A DNA stretch of 35,082 nucleotides, taken from IMG/VR virus record IMGVR_UViG_3300022687_000016, positions 1-35,082 of that record. One strand, 5' to 3'. Below, piece by piece: positions 1 to 6,041 of this stretch. The DNA is from a virus. The stretch's first letter is position 1; every line of letters begins with the position of its first letter. The notes beneath the pieces were generated by a model. That model was not told the DNA's origin, made no database searches, and saw nothing but the letters and a program-made list of their open reading frames with translations. The translations under genes and the position numbers were made by a program.

Positions 1-453
1 GCGCCGGGCGGGCAGGGCGGCGAGGCGCGCCTCGGCGGGGCGCGTGTCATGGATGCGGTCGAACAGGTAAAGTGTGAACGGGGCGAGCCCCGCGCGCCGG
101 GCGATCAGTGACAGCGTGGCGGAGAATCCGGCGGCGGCGCGCAGCTCGCCCTCGACGCTGGTCAGGCCGAAGGCCCGGATCGCGGCGTCCAGATCCCGGT
201 TGCGCAGGCGGTTCAGCGCGCGGCTGCGCGGCGTGCCGGCGGCATCGATGATGATGCGGACGCCGTCAATCTTGGGCTGGGCGATCAGCGGCAGGTCGCG
301 CGCCGCACCATCCGCCGACCCGGCCAGCATCGGCGCCCAGGCGCGCGGCGGTGCGGGCGGGCGTGCCACCGGCGCGGGGATGCGCGCGGCGCAGACCCCG
401 CCGGAGATCCGGACGGTGATGCCGGACGCGCTGCGGGTGAGGGTGGCGTTCAT
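1..453 (-). CDS. ATP-dependent DNA ligase, N-terminal part (cut by window edge)
   Basis: The reading frame is open from the ATG at 453 to base 1 (151 codons) with no stop, so the gene continues outside the window. Ligase motifs can be read in order. Motif I is KIDGVR, with the AMP-accepting lysine at K61, preceded by PMLA at residues 41-44. Next come NRLRNRD at 81-87, motif III EGEL at 101-104 and motif IIIa-like FTLYLFD at 126-132. These define the adenylation domain of ATP-dependent ligases, which seal nicks during phage replication or recombination. Its start overlaps the stop of the upstream gene (ATGA). It is the third gene of a leftward operon controlled from about 1250. The first 40 residues are Ala/Pro-rich and carry no motif. 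Confidence 0.85.
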   Translation of the reverse strand, partial: MNATLTRSASGITVRISGGVCAARIPAPVARPPAPPRAWAPMLAGSADGAARDLPLIAQPKIDGVRIIIDAAGTPRSRALNRLRNRDLDAAIRAFGLTSVEGELRAAAGFSATLSLIARRAGLAPFTLYLFDRIHDTRPAEARLAALPARR

Positions 454-866
454 GCCGCACCGCCTGCCGTCCTGGCGAAGTGCACCTGAGCCTGTGTCGG
501 CGTGGCGGGTTCGAAGCTGGGGTGGTGCTGACCGTCGGCTGTGATCACTTCGAGCGTGTGAAGCTTGAACAGCCCGCCGAGCGTCCAGTTGCACGGCTTC
601 CCGTCGGGCTCTTTGCGCGGCGCCTCGGCTTCCGTCCACCGCCCGACGCACGAATAGCCCAGATGGCGTTCGATCTCGGCAAAGGTTTCGCCAGCGCCGG
701 CCGCCATCAAGTCGCGGCCGCTCTGAACGGTCCCGCACATGGGGCAGACGAAGGCGAGATCCATCCGGTGGCCGACGCCTTGCGCAACCAGAGCCGCGTG
801 AAAGTCCTCCAGAGGAATCGCGCGAACAGCGTTGCCGCATTCTGCTGTCGGGGCGGGGGCGCTCAT
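450..866 (-). CDS. VVA0879-like conserved phage protein
   Basis: This is a 138-aa soluble protein. The core around residues 38-110 (AFVCPMCGTVQSGRDL, then GYSCVGRW, then RKEPDGKPCNWTLGGLF) matches my recollection of the VVA0879-type conserved phage family, which has no known activity. The CxxC at residues 41-44 together with the later Cys residues suggests a metal-binding knuckle; that is inference. The gene overlaps both neighbours by four bases (ATGA at 863-866 and 450-453), so it is probably translationally coupled between an unknown protein and the DNA ligase. This places it in a DNA-metabolism operon. Confidence 0.75.
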   Translation of the reverse strand: MSAPAPTAECGNAVRAIPLEDFHAALVAQGVGHRMDLAFVCPMCGTVQSGRDLMAAGAGETFAEIERHLGYSCVGRWTEAEAPRKEPDGKPCNWTLGGLFKLHTLEVITADGQHHPSFEPATPTQAQVHFARTAGGAA

Positions 867-1174
867 GCCGCACCGCCCGTCGCGTCCTCGTCTTCCCCAT
901 GCCGGTCTTCATCAGGCGGGCAGTCGGCGTCGATCAGGTGTTTGAAGGCGACGACCGAGACGATGCCGGCGAGGAAGGGCGGGGCGGTGATGCGCACGCT
1001 GGCCTTGCCGATGGCGTCGTGGACGTGGCTGACGACGCCGTCGCATTCATTGCGGCCATTGAGGAAGCTGGCCTTCGCGCCGACGCGCAGCCAGGCCGGG
1101 CGGCCGGGCGGCGGGCGGTGGTCGGCCAGCACGATGATGTTGGCGTGCTGGCCCTGTTCGATGCAGTTGAGCAT
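863..1174 (-). CDS. Unknown small protein, first gene of the ligase operon
   Basis: This is a 103-aa protein I do not recognise. Residues 1-75 look like a compact alpha/beta domain (NIIVLADHR, GAKASFL, ASVRITAPPF) and the last 25 residues are a very acidic tail (DADCPPDEDRHGEDEDA). The start at 1174 has GGGAG about ten bases upstream on the minus strand. It is the first gene downstream of the operator-controlled leftward promoter, and its stop overlaps the next start. The roughly 40-nt leader contains a palindromic repeat at 1191-1212. Confidence 0.6.
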   Translation of the reverse strand: MLNCIEQGQHANIIVLADHRPPPGRPAWLRVGAKASFLNGRNECDGVVSHVHDAIGKASVRITAPPFLAGIVSVVAFKHLIDADCPPDEDRHGEDEDATGGAA

Positions 1175-1190
1175 GGGTCTCGTCTCCCGT

Positions 1191-1212
1191 TTCAGCGACC
1201 GGCGGTCGGTGA
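1191..1212. repeat. Palindromic repeat family 2, copy 1
   Basis: The core is CGACCGGCGGTCG flanked by TTCAG and GTGA, an almost perfect palindrome. It lies in the 5' leader of the leftward operon, just after the predicted transcription start. Related copies lie at 4520-4541, 8931-8951 and 21783-21810. Confidence 0.6.
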
Positions 1213-1222
1213 GTTCGGAAGC

Positions 1223-1251
1223 CAGAATGATGAAATTTCATCACTTGTCAA
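1223..1251 (-). promoter_or_regulatory. Leftward early promoter with repressor operator
   Basis: On the minus strand a perfect -35 TTGACA (1251-1246) is followed 17 bases later by a weak -10 ATTCTG (1228-1223). The spacer holds the perfect 16-bp palindrome TGATGAAATTTCATCA (1228-1243). The same layout occurs at 3148-3176 next to the repressor gene. A weaker relative of the operator, matching at 12 of 16 bases, lies at 1258-1273. I infer that the S24 repressor binds here and shuts off the ligase operon. Confidence 0.7.
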
Positions 1252-1306
1252 ATCGAATGATTAAAATACGTCATAACACAGCGTTCCCGATCGGTTACAA
1301 TCTCGC

Positions 1307-1801
1307 ATGCTCTGGGTTCTGATTGGGTCAGCGCTGGTTGTGTGGGTGTTGGCCGGGGCTTTCCAGCCGAAGCGCCGCCGCGCAAAGACGCGGCCCGCCG
1401 CGGCGGGAAAGTCGACGCCAAGACCCCTTTGGATCGCGAAGCGGGCCTTCGAACAGCCCTCGCGCGGCGGCGCGGATCTCGTTTTCAAATCGATCTTCAA
1501 AAATCTGAACCGCCGCTACCGGATCGAATACATTGACACGGAAGCGCGGCGGAGCCTGCGCTGGATACGCGTCAACGATGGAAGGGGGCCGTGGATGGGC
1601 GAGCTGCTCTATCTTGACGCCTGGTGTGAAAAAGCGCAGGCCGAACGAACATTCCGTGTCGACGGAATTATGAAGATAAAGCGCAGCGGTGAAAACTGGT
1701 CGCCGCTGTTTCCGGAAACGGTGATCGTCGAAGACGTTTGCGACATGGCAGATCTTCAGGTGCCGGATTGGGTTCAACAACGAGAGAGGGGAGTGGCATG
1801 A
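1307..1801 (+). CDS. Membrane-anchored WYL-like domain protein
   Basis: This 164-aa protein starts with one hydrophobic segment (residues 1-19), then a strongly basic linker (KRRRAKTR). The following domain contains YRIEYIDTEARRSLRWI and then LDAWCEKAQAERTFRVDGI. The pattern of aromatic residue, Cys, Arg, Thr, Phe, Arg and Ile is typical of WYL domains, which sense ligands or nucleic acid in many phage and defence regulators. The usual HTH is missing; the protein is instead tied to the membrane. The start has no good Shine-Dalgarno sequence. The stop overlaps the next ATG (ATGA). It lies beside the operator at 1228-1243, so prophage control is possible. The WYL call is by pattern only. Confidence 0.6.
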   Translation: MLWVLIGSALVVWVLAGAFQPKRRRAKTRPAAAGKSTPRPLWIAKRAFEQPSRGGADLVFKSIFKNLNRRYRIEYIDTEARRSLRWIRVNDGRGPWMGELLYLDAWCEKAQAERTFRVDGIMKIKRSGENWSPLFPETVIVEDVCDMADLQVPDWVQQRERGVA

Positions 1802-2097
1802 CTGCAATTCTCGGTACGATTTTGTGGTGTGTGGCGGCCTGGCTGTTCTGGATCGGCATCACCGGCGGCAATGACTTCCACCTGATGAGCGCGATCACCG
1901 TGCTTGGCATCGGCGTGCTGGCCTTCGGACAGGCCGAGCAGGCGCATCTGCTGGGGCGCATCGAGCGTCAGCTGAAGCTGGCGCGCAAGGATGAGGCCAA
2001 GCGGCAGGAAGCCGAGGGCGCGAAACCGGCCGTGCGATACGACATCGATGACGACAGGGACGACGCGCTCGGTAAGCTCGCCCGGGAGCAGGGCTAG
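1798..2097 (+). CDS. Small two-helix membrane protein
   Basis: This 99-aa protein has two hydrophobic helices (about residues 3-20 and 27-45), followed by a charged helical tail rich in Lys, Glu and Asp (RIERQLKLARKDEAKRQE). It starts in a four-base ATGA overlap with the WYL-like gene and probably works with it. No family was recognised. It converges on the thermonuclease gene, and their stop codons share the bases CTAG (2094-2097). Confidence 0.65.
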   Translation: MTAILGTILWCVAAWLFWIGITGGNDFHLMSAITVLGIGVLAFGQAEQAHLLGRIERQLKLARKDEAKRQEAEGAKPAVRYDIDDDRDDALGKLAREQG

Positions 2098-2453
2098 CCT
2101 TCCGCGCACCAGTCGTGGCGGTGACCGTCCCAGGCGACGGCCAGCCCGGCCGCGATGAGGTGTTCGCCTGCTTCTTCCCCGCCCACGAGGATCCGCGCCA
2201 GCGTTCGGCCATAGCGGTCTTCGCCCTCGCGCTCGATCGTCCATTGCCCGCCGGTCAGGAAGGCGGCGAGCTCGATCCGGGCGGTGACGGCGAGCTGACG
2301 CTCGGCGTCGCAGGCGGCGCGTCCGCCCATTTCCGGCGCGTCGATGCCGATCAGGCGGATGGTCTCGCCCGCGATCTCGACCGTGTCGCCATCGATCGTT
2401 CGGAAAGCCGGCGAGATCTGCAGCAAGGCCAGCGCGGTGAGGGTGGCAATCAC
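2094..2453 (-). CDS. Thermonuclease (SNase) family nuclease
   Basis: This 119-aa protein carries the staphylococcal nuclease core. It reads TIDGDTVEI (Asp21), RLIGIDAPE (Arg33, Asp38, Glu41) and DRYGRTLARI (Arg83), which correspond to the calcium-binding and catalytic residues of that family. It is a Ca-dependent endo/exonuclease family. The first 15 residues are hydrophobic (MIATLTALALLQISPA), a possible weak export signal without basic residues. The start is GTG, sharing GTGA with the repressor stop, so it should be made together with the repressor from the lysogenic transcript. Confidence 0.88.
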   Translation of the reverse strand: MIATLTALALLQISPAFRTIDGDTVEIAGETIRLIGIDAPEMGGRAACDAERQLAVTARIELAAFLTGGQWTIEREGEDRYGRTLARILVGGEEAGEHLIAAGLAVAWDGHRHDWCAEG

Positions 2454-3088
2454 CGCTTCGCCACTGAGGGGTCGGCGACCGATACGAAGGGCTGGGCCTT
2501 GACCAGTTCGACATCCTCGCGCAACGGGCTGCCGTCCCAGCTTTCCAGATTGTAGCGGCCGAATGTGTAGCCGCGGCGGACGACCTTGAAGAGCAGCTCG
2601 CCCGCCTTCGTCTCGACAATGCAGGCCTTGCCGATCACTTCGGCCGGGTCGATCGCGTCACGGTTGAGGCAATAGATGATCCAGCGGTCGGCGGCCGGGG
2701 GCATGGACAGGCCCCTTATCTCGTAGGCGACCAGGTCGGTGGAAGGCAGGATGCCGGGCGGATGGGCGACCTCGTAGAGCCCGTCATTCTCGCCCATCCC
2801 GTCCATCACCTGCACCGTTGCGCCCGCCCCGACGAAGCCCTTGACCCATATCCGCTTTTTCACAGGCTCGTAGGATTCACCGTAAAGCGCGGCAGGATTG
2901 AGGCCAAGGGCGGACGCAATCTTGCGCTCGTTTCTTGCGTTCAGCGTGTCGGAATAGCCGTTCAGGTAGGAGCGGATCGTTGCCGCGCTGACGCCGGTCG
3001 CGCGGGAAATAGCCGCGGCGCTGGTCAGGCCCGCGCCCGCCATCGTCCGTTTGAAGGCTTCGCGCCTGCGGTCGGCCCATTCGCTCAT
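2450..3088 (-). CDS. Phage repressor, HTH plus S24 LexA-like peptidase domain
   Basis: This is a 212-aa CI-like repressor. The N-terminal HTH spans residues 10-70 (AISRATGVSAATIRSYLNG). The C-terminal S24 domain has RGLSMPP with the serine nucleophile at 128 and LLFKVVRRG with the lysine at 168. A possible Ala-Gly cleavage site lies at 88-89 (VGAGATV), consistent with RecA-triggered self-cleavage. I chose the ATG at 3088 because it fits the family; an upstream ATG at 3145 would add 19 residues of poor sequence. No Shine-Dalgarno sequence is visible. It is divergent from the Cro-like gene, with a shared operator at 3156-3171. The proposed DNA target is TGATGA-N4-TCATCA. Confidence 0.88.
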   Translation of the reverse strand: MSEWADRRREAFKRTMAGAGLTSAAAISRATGVSAATIRSYLNGYSDTLNARNERKIASALGLNPAALYGESYEPVKKRIWVKGFVGAGATVQVMDGMGENDGLYEVAHPPGILPSTDLVAYEIRGLSMPPAADRWIIYCLNRDAIDPAEVIGKACIVETKAGELLFKVVRRGYTFGRYNLESWDGSPLREDVELVKAQPFVSVADPSVAKR

Positions 3089-3095
3089 GGACTGG

Positions 3096-3107
3096 CTTGT
3101 ACACAAG
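3096..3107. promoter_or_regulatory. Inverted repeat just upstream of the repressor start
   Basis: CTTGT-AC-ACAAG is a 12-bp inverted repeat ending eight bases before the repressor ATG. It differs from the TGATGA operator and could be a site for the Cro-like or another regulator. The role is inferred from position only. Confidence 0.35.
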
Positions 3108-3147
3108 AATCGGGCGCCCGCGTGCGGCGGGTTTCCAACGTTCATGG

Positions 3148-3176
3148 TTGACGAGTGATGAAAAATCATCATTCTC
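3148..3176 (+). promoter_or_regulatory. Rightward early promoter with repressor operator
   Basis: TTGACG (3148-3153), a 17-base spacer and ATTCTC (3171-3176) form a promoter. The spacer contains the operator TGATGA-AAAA-TCATCA (3156-3171). It matches the minus-strand promoter at 1251-1223 almost base for base from -35 through -10. The predicted start falls at about 3183, directly at the ATG of the Cro-like gene. Confidence 0.7.
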
Positions 3177-3183
3177 CCGATTC

Positions 3184-3423
3184 ATGCAGACGCAATCTCA
3201 CATCGAAGCCGTCCAGTCGCGCCTTCGCTCGGCGCTAAAACGCGGTGCTGTGGCCAATGATCAGCTCGTTGCGCAGTGCGGCGTGCCGCTGCCGACTCTG
3301 CGCATGATGGCGCGGCCAAACTGGCGGCCCCGGTCGATCGAGAACTTGATCGCGGTCGAGCGCGCACTGGCCGATGAACCCGGCGCTAGCCCTGTCGCAC
3401 CCGACACCGAGGCCTCGCAATGA
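3184..3423 (+). CDS. Small Cro-like regulator
   Basis: This 79-aa basic protein is transcribed divergently from the repressor. An HTH-like stretch runs through residues 20-60 (GAVANDQLVAQCGVPLPTLRMMARPNWRPRS). The position opposite the S24 repressor and next to the operator fits a Cro counterpart, though the sequence is not a textbook Cro. I chose the ATG at 3184; the frame is open further upstream, but that would run through the promoter. No Shine-Dalgarno sequence precedes it and the -10 ends only seven bases upstream, so the message is probably leaderless. Confidence 0.6.
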   Translation: MQTQSHIEAVQSRLRSALKRGAVANDQLVAQCGVPLPTLRMMARPNWRPRSIENLIAVERALADEPGASPVAPDTEASQ

Positions 3424-3518
3424 CCTCGGCCCCATCATCCCTTTCCCCCATCCCGGCCGGTGCACTGACCGCTGGCCGCAGGAGCCTGCTCCTCCGCGGC
3501 CGGGCGCCGGGCCGGGAT

Positions 3519-3576
3519 GTGCGCCGCCGGACAATGTCTGTCCCTCCCCAAGGGTTCGGCGGCGCACGTCTTTTTC
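3519..3576 (+). terminator. Hairpin with T-run after the Cro-like gene
   Basis: GTGCGCCGCCGGA (3519-3531) pairs with TTCGGCGGCGCAC (3555-3567), 12 of 13 positions, across a 23-nt loop. It is followed by GTCTTTTT. It could terminate or attenuate the early rightward transcript before the gene at 3593. Confidence 0.5.
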
Positions 3577-3592
3577 CAACCGAGGCGGCGAT

Positions 3593-3922
3593 ATGACGGA
3601 CGCGTGGTCACAATACGAAACCGCCTGGCGGGAGTGCATGAAGATGTGCGGCGGGCATGTCGTGTCCGTTCATCACCACGATGGCGATGTGGTTCTGAAG
3701 GTCGAAAAGCCGGGTCTCGACGGGGCCAAGCTTACGGCGCGCATCGCGCCGATGATGGCCGCCACACTGGGCCAGCGGATGATGAGCGGCGCGCGCGAGG
3801 CACAGGCTTTCCGCGACCGGCAGTCTGCCCCGACTGCGCCTGCGCCCGTCGCGCCGCTGACCAATTTCGAGGAATGCGTCGCCGCCGCCATCGCGCGCCT
3901 GAAGGCGCAGGGGCGGCTGTGA
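3593..3922 (+). CDS. Unknown 109-aa early protein
   Basis: I do not recognise this family. The N-terminal part (residues 1-60) looks folded (ETAWRECMKMCGGHVVSVHHHDGDVVLKVEKPG), followed by a helical Ala/Met-rich stretch, a Pro/Ala linker and a last helix (FEECVAAAIARLKAQ). I chose the ATG at 3593, with a GAGGCGG-type Shine-Dalgarno sequence close by; the frame is open further upstream, but that part overlaps the hairpin region. It is convergent with the leftward gene ending at 3933. Confidence 0.6.
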   Translation: MTDAWSQYETAWRECMKMCGGHVVSVHHHDGDVVLKVEKPGLDGAKLTARIAPMMAATLGQRMMSGAREAQAFRDRQSAPTAPAPVAPLTNFEECVAAAIARLKAQGRL

Positions 3923-3932
3923 TGGCGCACGG

Positions 3933-4421
3933 CTATTCATCCCGGCCCGCCACGGCGGGCGAAGCCCGCAGCACGAGGTCGATCATGGCGGCCATGGCGG
4001 CGCGGATATCCGCGGCTTCACGGGCGGACGGCAGGGCGTCCGCCGGCGCATCTCCGGTGCGCAACGCATCGCCGGCGGCGAACAGCAAGTCTTCCGGATG
4101 CTCTGCCATCGAGGCGAGCGCGGTCAGCATGGTGACGCCTTCGATGGCGGCGAGGCGCAGGGGCGGGGCCATCCGGAGCCTGGCCGGGGCCGTGATGAAC
4201 GCCGTGAGCGTGTTCACGATGGGCTGCAATTCTTCGGATCGGCGCGCGCGTTCCGCGTCCTGCCGGGCGCCGATCGCGGCCCATGCCGCCTGTCCGGCCA
4301 GATCGGCGGCGATGGGCGCATTGCCCGGCAAGTCGAGCCCGAGGCGGACCGCGATGTTCGTGAAGGCGATCGCCAGCTCCTCGGCCGTCAAAGCAAATGT
4401 TTCAGATTCGTCCTCGCGCAT
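3933..4421 (-). CDS. Unknown leftward helical protein
   Basis: This 162-aa, all-helical, Ala-rich protein is the only leftward gene inside the early rightward region. The start at 4421 has a good GGGAGGG Shine-Dalgarno sequence on the minus strand, and the N-terminus (MREDESETFALTAEELAIAFTNIAVRLGLDL) reads as real protein. No family was recognised. It diverges from the CII-like gene across a 74-bp gap containing the small palindrome GACTGGCAGTC (4443-4453). Because the plus-strand frames here are also open, a shadow is possible but less likely. Confidence 0.6.
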   Translation of the reverse strand: MREDESETFALTAEELAIAFTNIAVRLGLDLPGNAPIAADLAGQAAWAAIGARQDAERARRSEELQPIVNTLTAFITAPARLRMAPPLRLAAIEGVTMLTALASMAEHPEDLLFAAGDALRTGDAPADALPSAREAADIRAAMAAMIDLVLRASPAVAGRDE

Positions 4422-4495
4422 CGCGCCCTCCCATCGTGTCGAGACTGGCAGTCTAGCACCCGCCCGTCACCGCATAAGCCTGCGGGGGTTATGGC

Positions 4496-5005
4496 ATGTC
4501 TGACGGCTTCCTTTGTCCCGGCGACCGCCGGTCGCTGAAACAGGCGTTCTCGGTGGCCCTCAAAAAAGCCGGCGGGCAGTCGGCTGCCGCCGAGCACACG
4601 CGCGTCGATCAGACGACGCTGAGCCGCGCGGCCAGCTTTACCAATCCGGACTGCGCCGAGTGCTTCCCCGCCGCCGACACGGTGGTCGAGGTCGACCTGC
4701 TCGCCGGGGAGCCGGTGATGCTGCGCGCGCTGGCGCGCCTTCTGGGGCAGGCGCTGGTTCCGCTGCCGGTGATCGATGCCGCCGCGCCCGGCGGGGCGGA
4801 GGCGGCGCGTGTCGTCACCGAGCTGGGCCAGGTGCTGACCGCGCTCGGCCAGGCGCTGAGCGATGATGGCCGGGTCGGCTCGGTCGCCGAGATCGACGCC
4901 ATCCTGCCCGAACTGGACGACGGGGGCGATGCGATCGCCCGCCTGAAACACGTCCTGGTTCATCGCCGGGCGGCGCTGCTGGCTTCGGAGGGGCGTACGT
5001 CATGA
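4496..5005 (+). CDS. CII-like phage regulatory protein
   Basis: This 169-aa protein has an N-terminal HTH around residues 14-45 (LKQAFSVALKKAGGQSAAAEHTRVDQTTLSRAASF), followed by a conserved ECFPAADTVVEVDLLAGEP stretch and helices to the C-terminus. The layout matches a group of small phage activators or regulators loosely called CII-like. It is the first gene of the long rightward early operon. ATG 4496 follows a GGGGG; an out-of-frame ATG at 4491 is ignored. Palindromic repeat 2 (4520-4541) falls within its first 16 codons and encodes GDRRSLK. A regulatory role is inferred. Confidence 0.55.
   Translation: MSDGFLCPGDRRSLKQAFSVALKKAGGQSAAAEHTRVDQTTLSRAASFTNPDCAECFPAADTVVEVDLLAGEPVMLRALARLLGQALVPLPVIDAAAPGGAEAARVVTELGQVLTALGQALSDDGRVGSVAEIDAILPELDDGGDAIARLKHVLVHRRAALLASEGRTS
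4520..4541. repeat. Palindromic repeat family 2, copy 2
   Basis: GCGACCG-C-CGGTCGC (4521-4535) is a perfect palindrome followed by TGAAAC. It is the same element as 8931-8951 and lies inside the 5' end of the CII-like gene. Confidence 0.6.
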
Positions 5006-5193
5006 CCCGGCCCGGCTTTCCCCATACCCGCAAGCTGAAGCAGCGCCGCGCCGGGCATGGCGCGGGTGTGTGGTCGCTGGCCTTGGCCGCCGCCGTGCTG
5101 GGCGCGGTTCTGCTCGCCGTCATGGCGACCCTGCCGCGCCCCTTCGTGACGGACGCTTTCGCGCCCTCCTCAGGACAGGGGGATGAGCTGTGA
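5002..5193 (+). CDS. Small single-pass membrane protein
   Basis: This 63-aa protein has a basic N-terminus (HTRKLKQRR), one transmembrane helix (about residues 22-43, VWSLALAAAVLGAVLLAVMATL) and a short tail. The tail is encoded by the palindromic repeat at 5140-5180 (PSSGQG). It overlaps the previous gene with ATGA, and its TGA overlaps the GTG of the next. The function is unknown. Confidence 0.6.
   Translation: MTRPGFPHTRKLKQRRAGHGAGVWSLALAAAVLGAVLLAVMATLPRPFVTDAFAPSSGQGDEL
5140..5180. repeat. REP-like palindromic element, copy 1
   Basis: CCCTTCGTGACG, a variable middle, then CTCCTCAGGACAGGG. This is the host-type element also seen at 5573, 7059 and 9368. It forms the 3' end of the small membrane protein gene and adds the residues SSGQG. 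Confidence 0.7.
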
Positions 5194-5648
5194 GCGGGGC
5201 GGCGCAGATCTCCGCGACCTTCGACTGGCACCGGTCGCGCTTTACCGTCACCGGCTGGGCCGAGGCCGGGCGCTGGATCGCCGTGTCGGGCGTGGTCGCG
5301 CACATGGGTGCGGGCCAGTCTGGTCGCGCGGACGGTGATGATGCGCGGGCCATCGTCCAGGCCGCCGGCGTCGTGGCCGACTTTCTCGCCGACCTTTCCG
5401 ACGCCGCGCGGGCCGACCCGGACCGCGCCGCCAGCACGCTGCAGGATTTTGCCGAAGCCCTGAGCCGCACGCCGATGTCGGCCGCCTCGGCCCTGGGCGC
5501 TCTGCTCGCCGCGATGGCGGGGGCGGAGACCGGTTCCGATTCCAAGACCATTCAACCGGATCCCCGTCTTCACCCTTCGAGACGCGCCGATGGCGCTCCT
5601 CAGGACGGGCGGGAAAACGAGGAGGTTTCCCATGGCGATCGATCCTGA
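5190..5648 (+). CDS. Unknown 152-aa early protein ending in a repeat
   Basis: The start is GTG (GTGA overlap with the preceding stop). The N-terminal half looks like a beta-rich domain (ISATFDWHRSRFTVTGWAEAGRW), followed by a helical region (residues 50-110). No family was recognised. The last 25 residues are read through REP-like copy 2 (5573-5609), in a different frame from the other copies (GAPQDGR). The natural C-terminus may therefore have been replaced. It overlaps the next gene's Shine-Dalgarno sequence and start. Confidence 0.6.
   Translation: MSGAAQISATFDWHRSRFTVTGWAEAGRWIAVSGVVAHMGAGQSGRADGDDARAIVQAAGVVADFLADLSDAARADPDRAASTLQDFAEALSRTPMSAASALGALLAAMAGAETGSDSKTIQPDPRLHPSRRADGAPQDGRENEEVSHGDRS
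5573..5609. repeat. REP-like palindromic element, copy 2
   Basis: CCCTTCGAGACGCGCC-GAT-GGCGCTCCTCAGGACGGG is the copy closest to the chromosomal consensus; the GCGCC/GGCGC halves can pair. It sits in the 3' end of the gene at 5190. Confidence 0.75.
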
Positions 5649-5832
5649 CGCGCCGTCACACGTGGCGTGCCGCATGCCGCCGCCCCTGCGGCTGGAAGTG
5701 CTGGAGCGGGCAAAGCGGATGCAGGCGCGGTCCACCGCCGCGAGTCTGAAACAGGCCCGCGCCGGATCCTATGACGACGCGGCCTGGTGCCGCGCCGTCG
5801 GCGGGCAAACGGCACGGGACGGGAGGGCGTGA
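5632..5832 (+). CDS. Unknown 66-aa early protein
   Basis: This small, basic, helical protein (PPPLRLEVLERAKRMQARSTAASLKQARAGSYDDAAWCRAVGG) has no recognised family. ATG 5632 has a strong Shine-Dalgarno sequence (GAGGAGG at 5619-5625). Its start overlaps the end of the previous gene by 17 bp, and its stop overlaps the next start (TGATG). Confidence 0.6.
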   Translation: MAIDPDAPSHVACRMPPPLRLEVLERAKRMQARSTAASLKQARAGSYDDAAWCRAVGGQTARDGRA

Positions 5833-6041
5833 TGCTGGCGCTGCAGATCCTCGCCGCCGCTTTCATGGCGCTCGGCGTCTGGCTGGCGATCGGGTTGGCG
5901 ATCGCGTGGCGGTCGGCGCTGTCGCTGAACGGCCATTCGGCCCTGTTGTTCGTGATCTTCTGGCCGGTGCCCGTCGCGGCATGGGCCGGAGACGGGCTCG
6001 CCGAGTTTGCCCGCGCCATCTGGGGGGCGGTTGAGCGATGA
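5832..6041 (+). CDS. Small two-helix membrane protein
   Basis: This 69-aa protein has two hydrophobic segments (about residues 2-24 and 33-52, the second with FVIFWPVPVAAWAG). It is coupled to both neighbours by TGATG and ATGA overlaps. The function is unknown; membrane location is predicted from hydrophobicity. Confidence 0.6.
   Translation: MLALQILAAAFMALGVWLAIGLAIAWRSALSLNGHSALLFVIFWPVPVAAWAGDGLAEFARAIWGAVER

Noticed and set aside
3097-3183. N-terminal extension of the Cro-like frame
   Set aside because: It would cover the promoter and operator; the ATG at 3184 fits the predicted transcript start.
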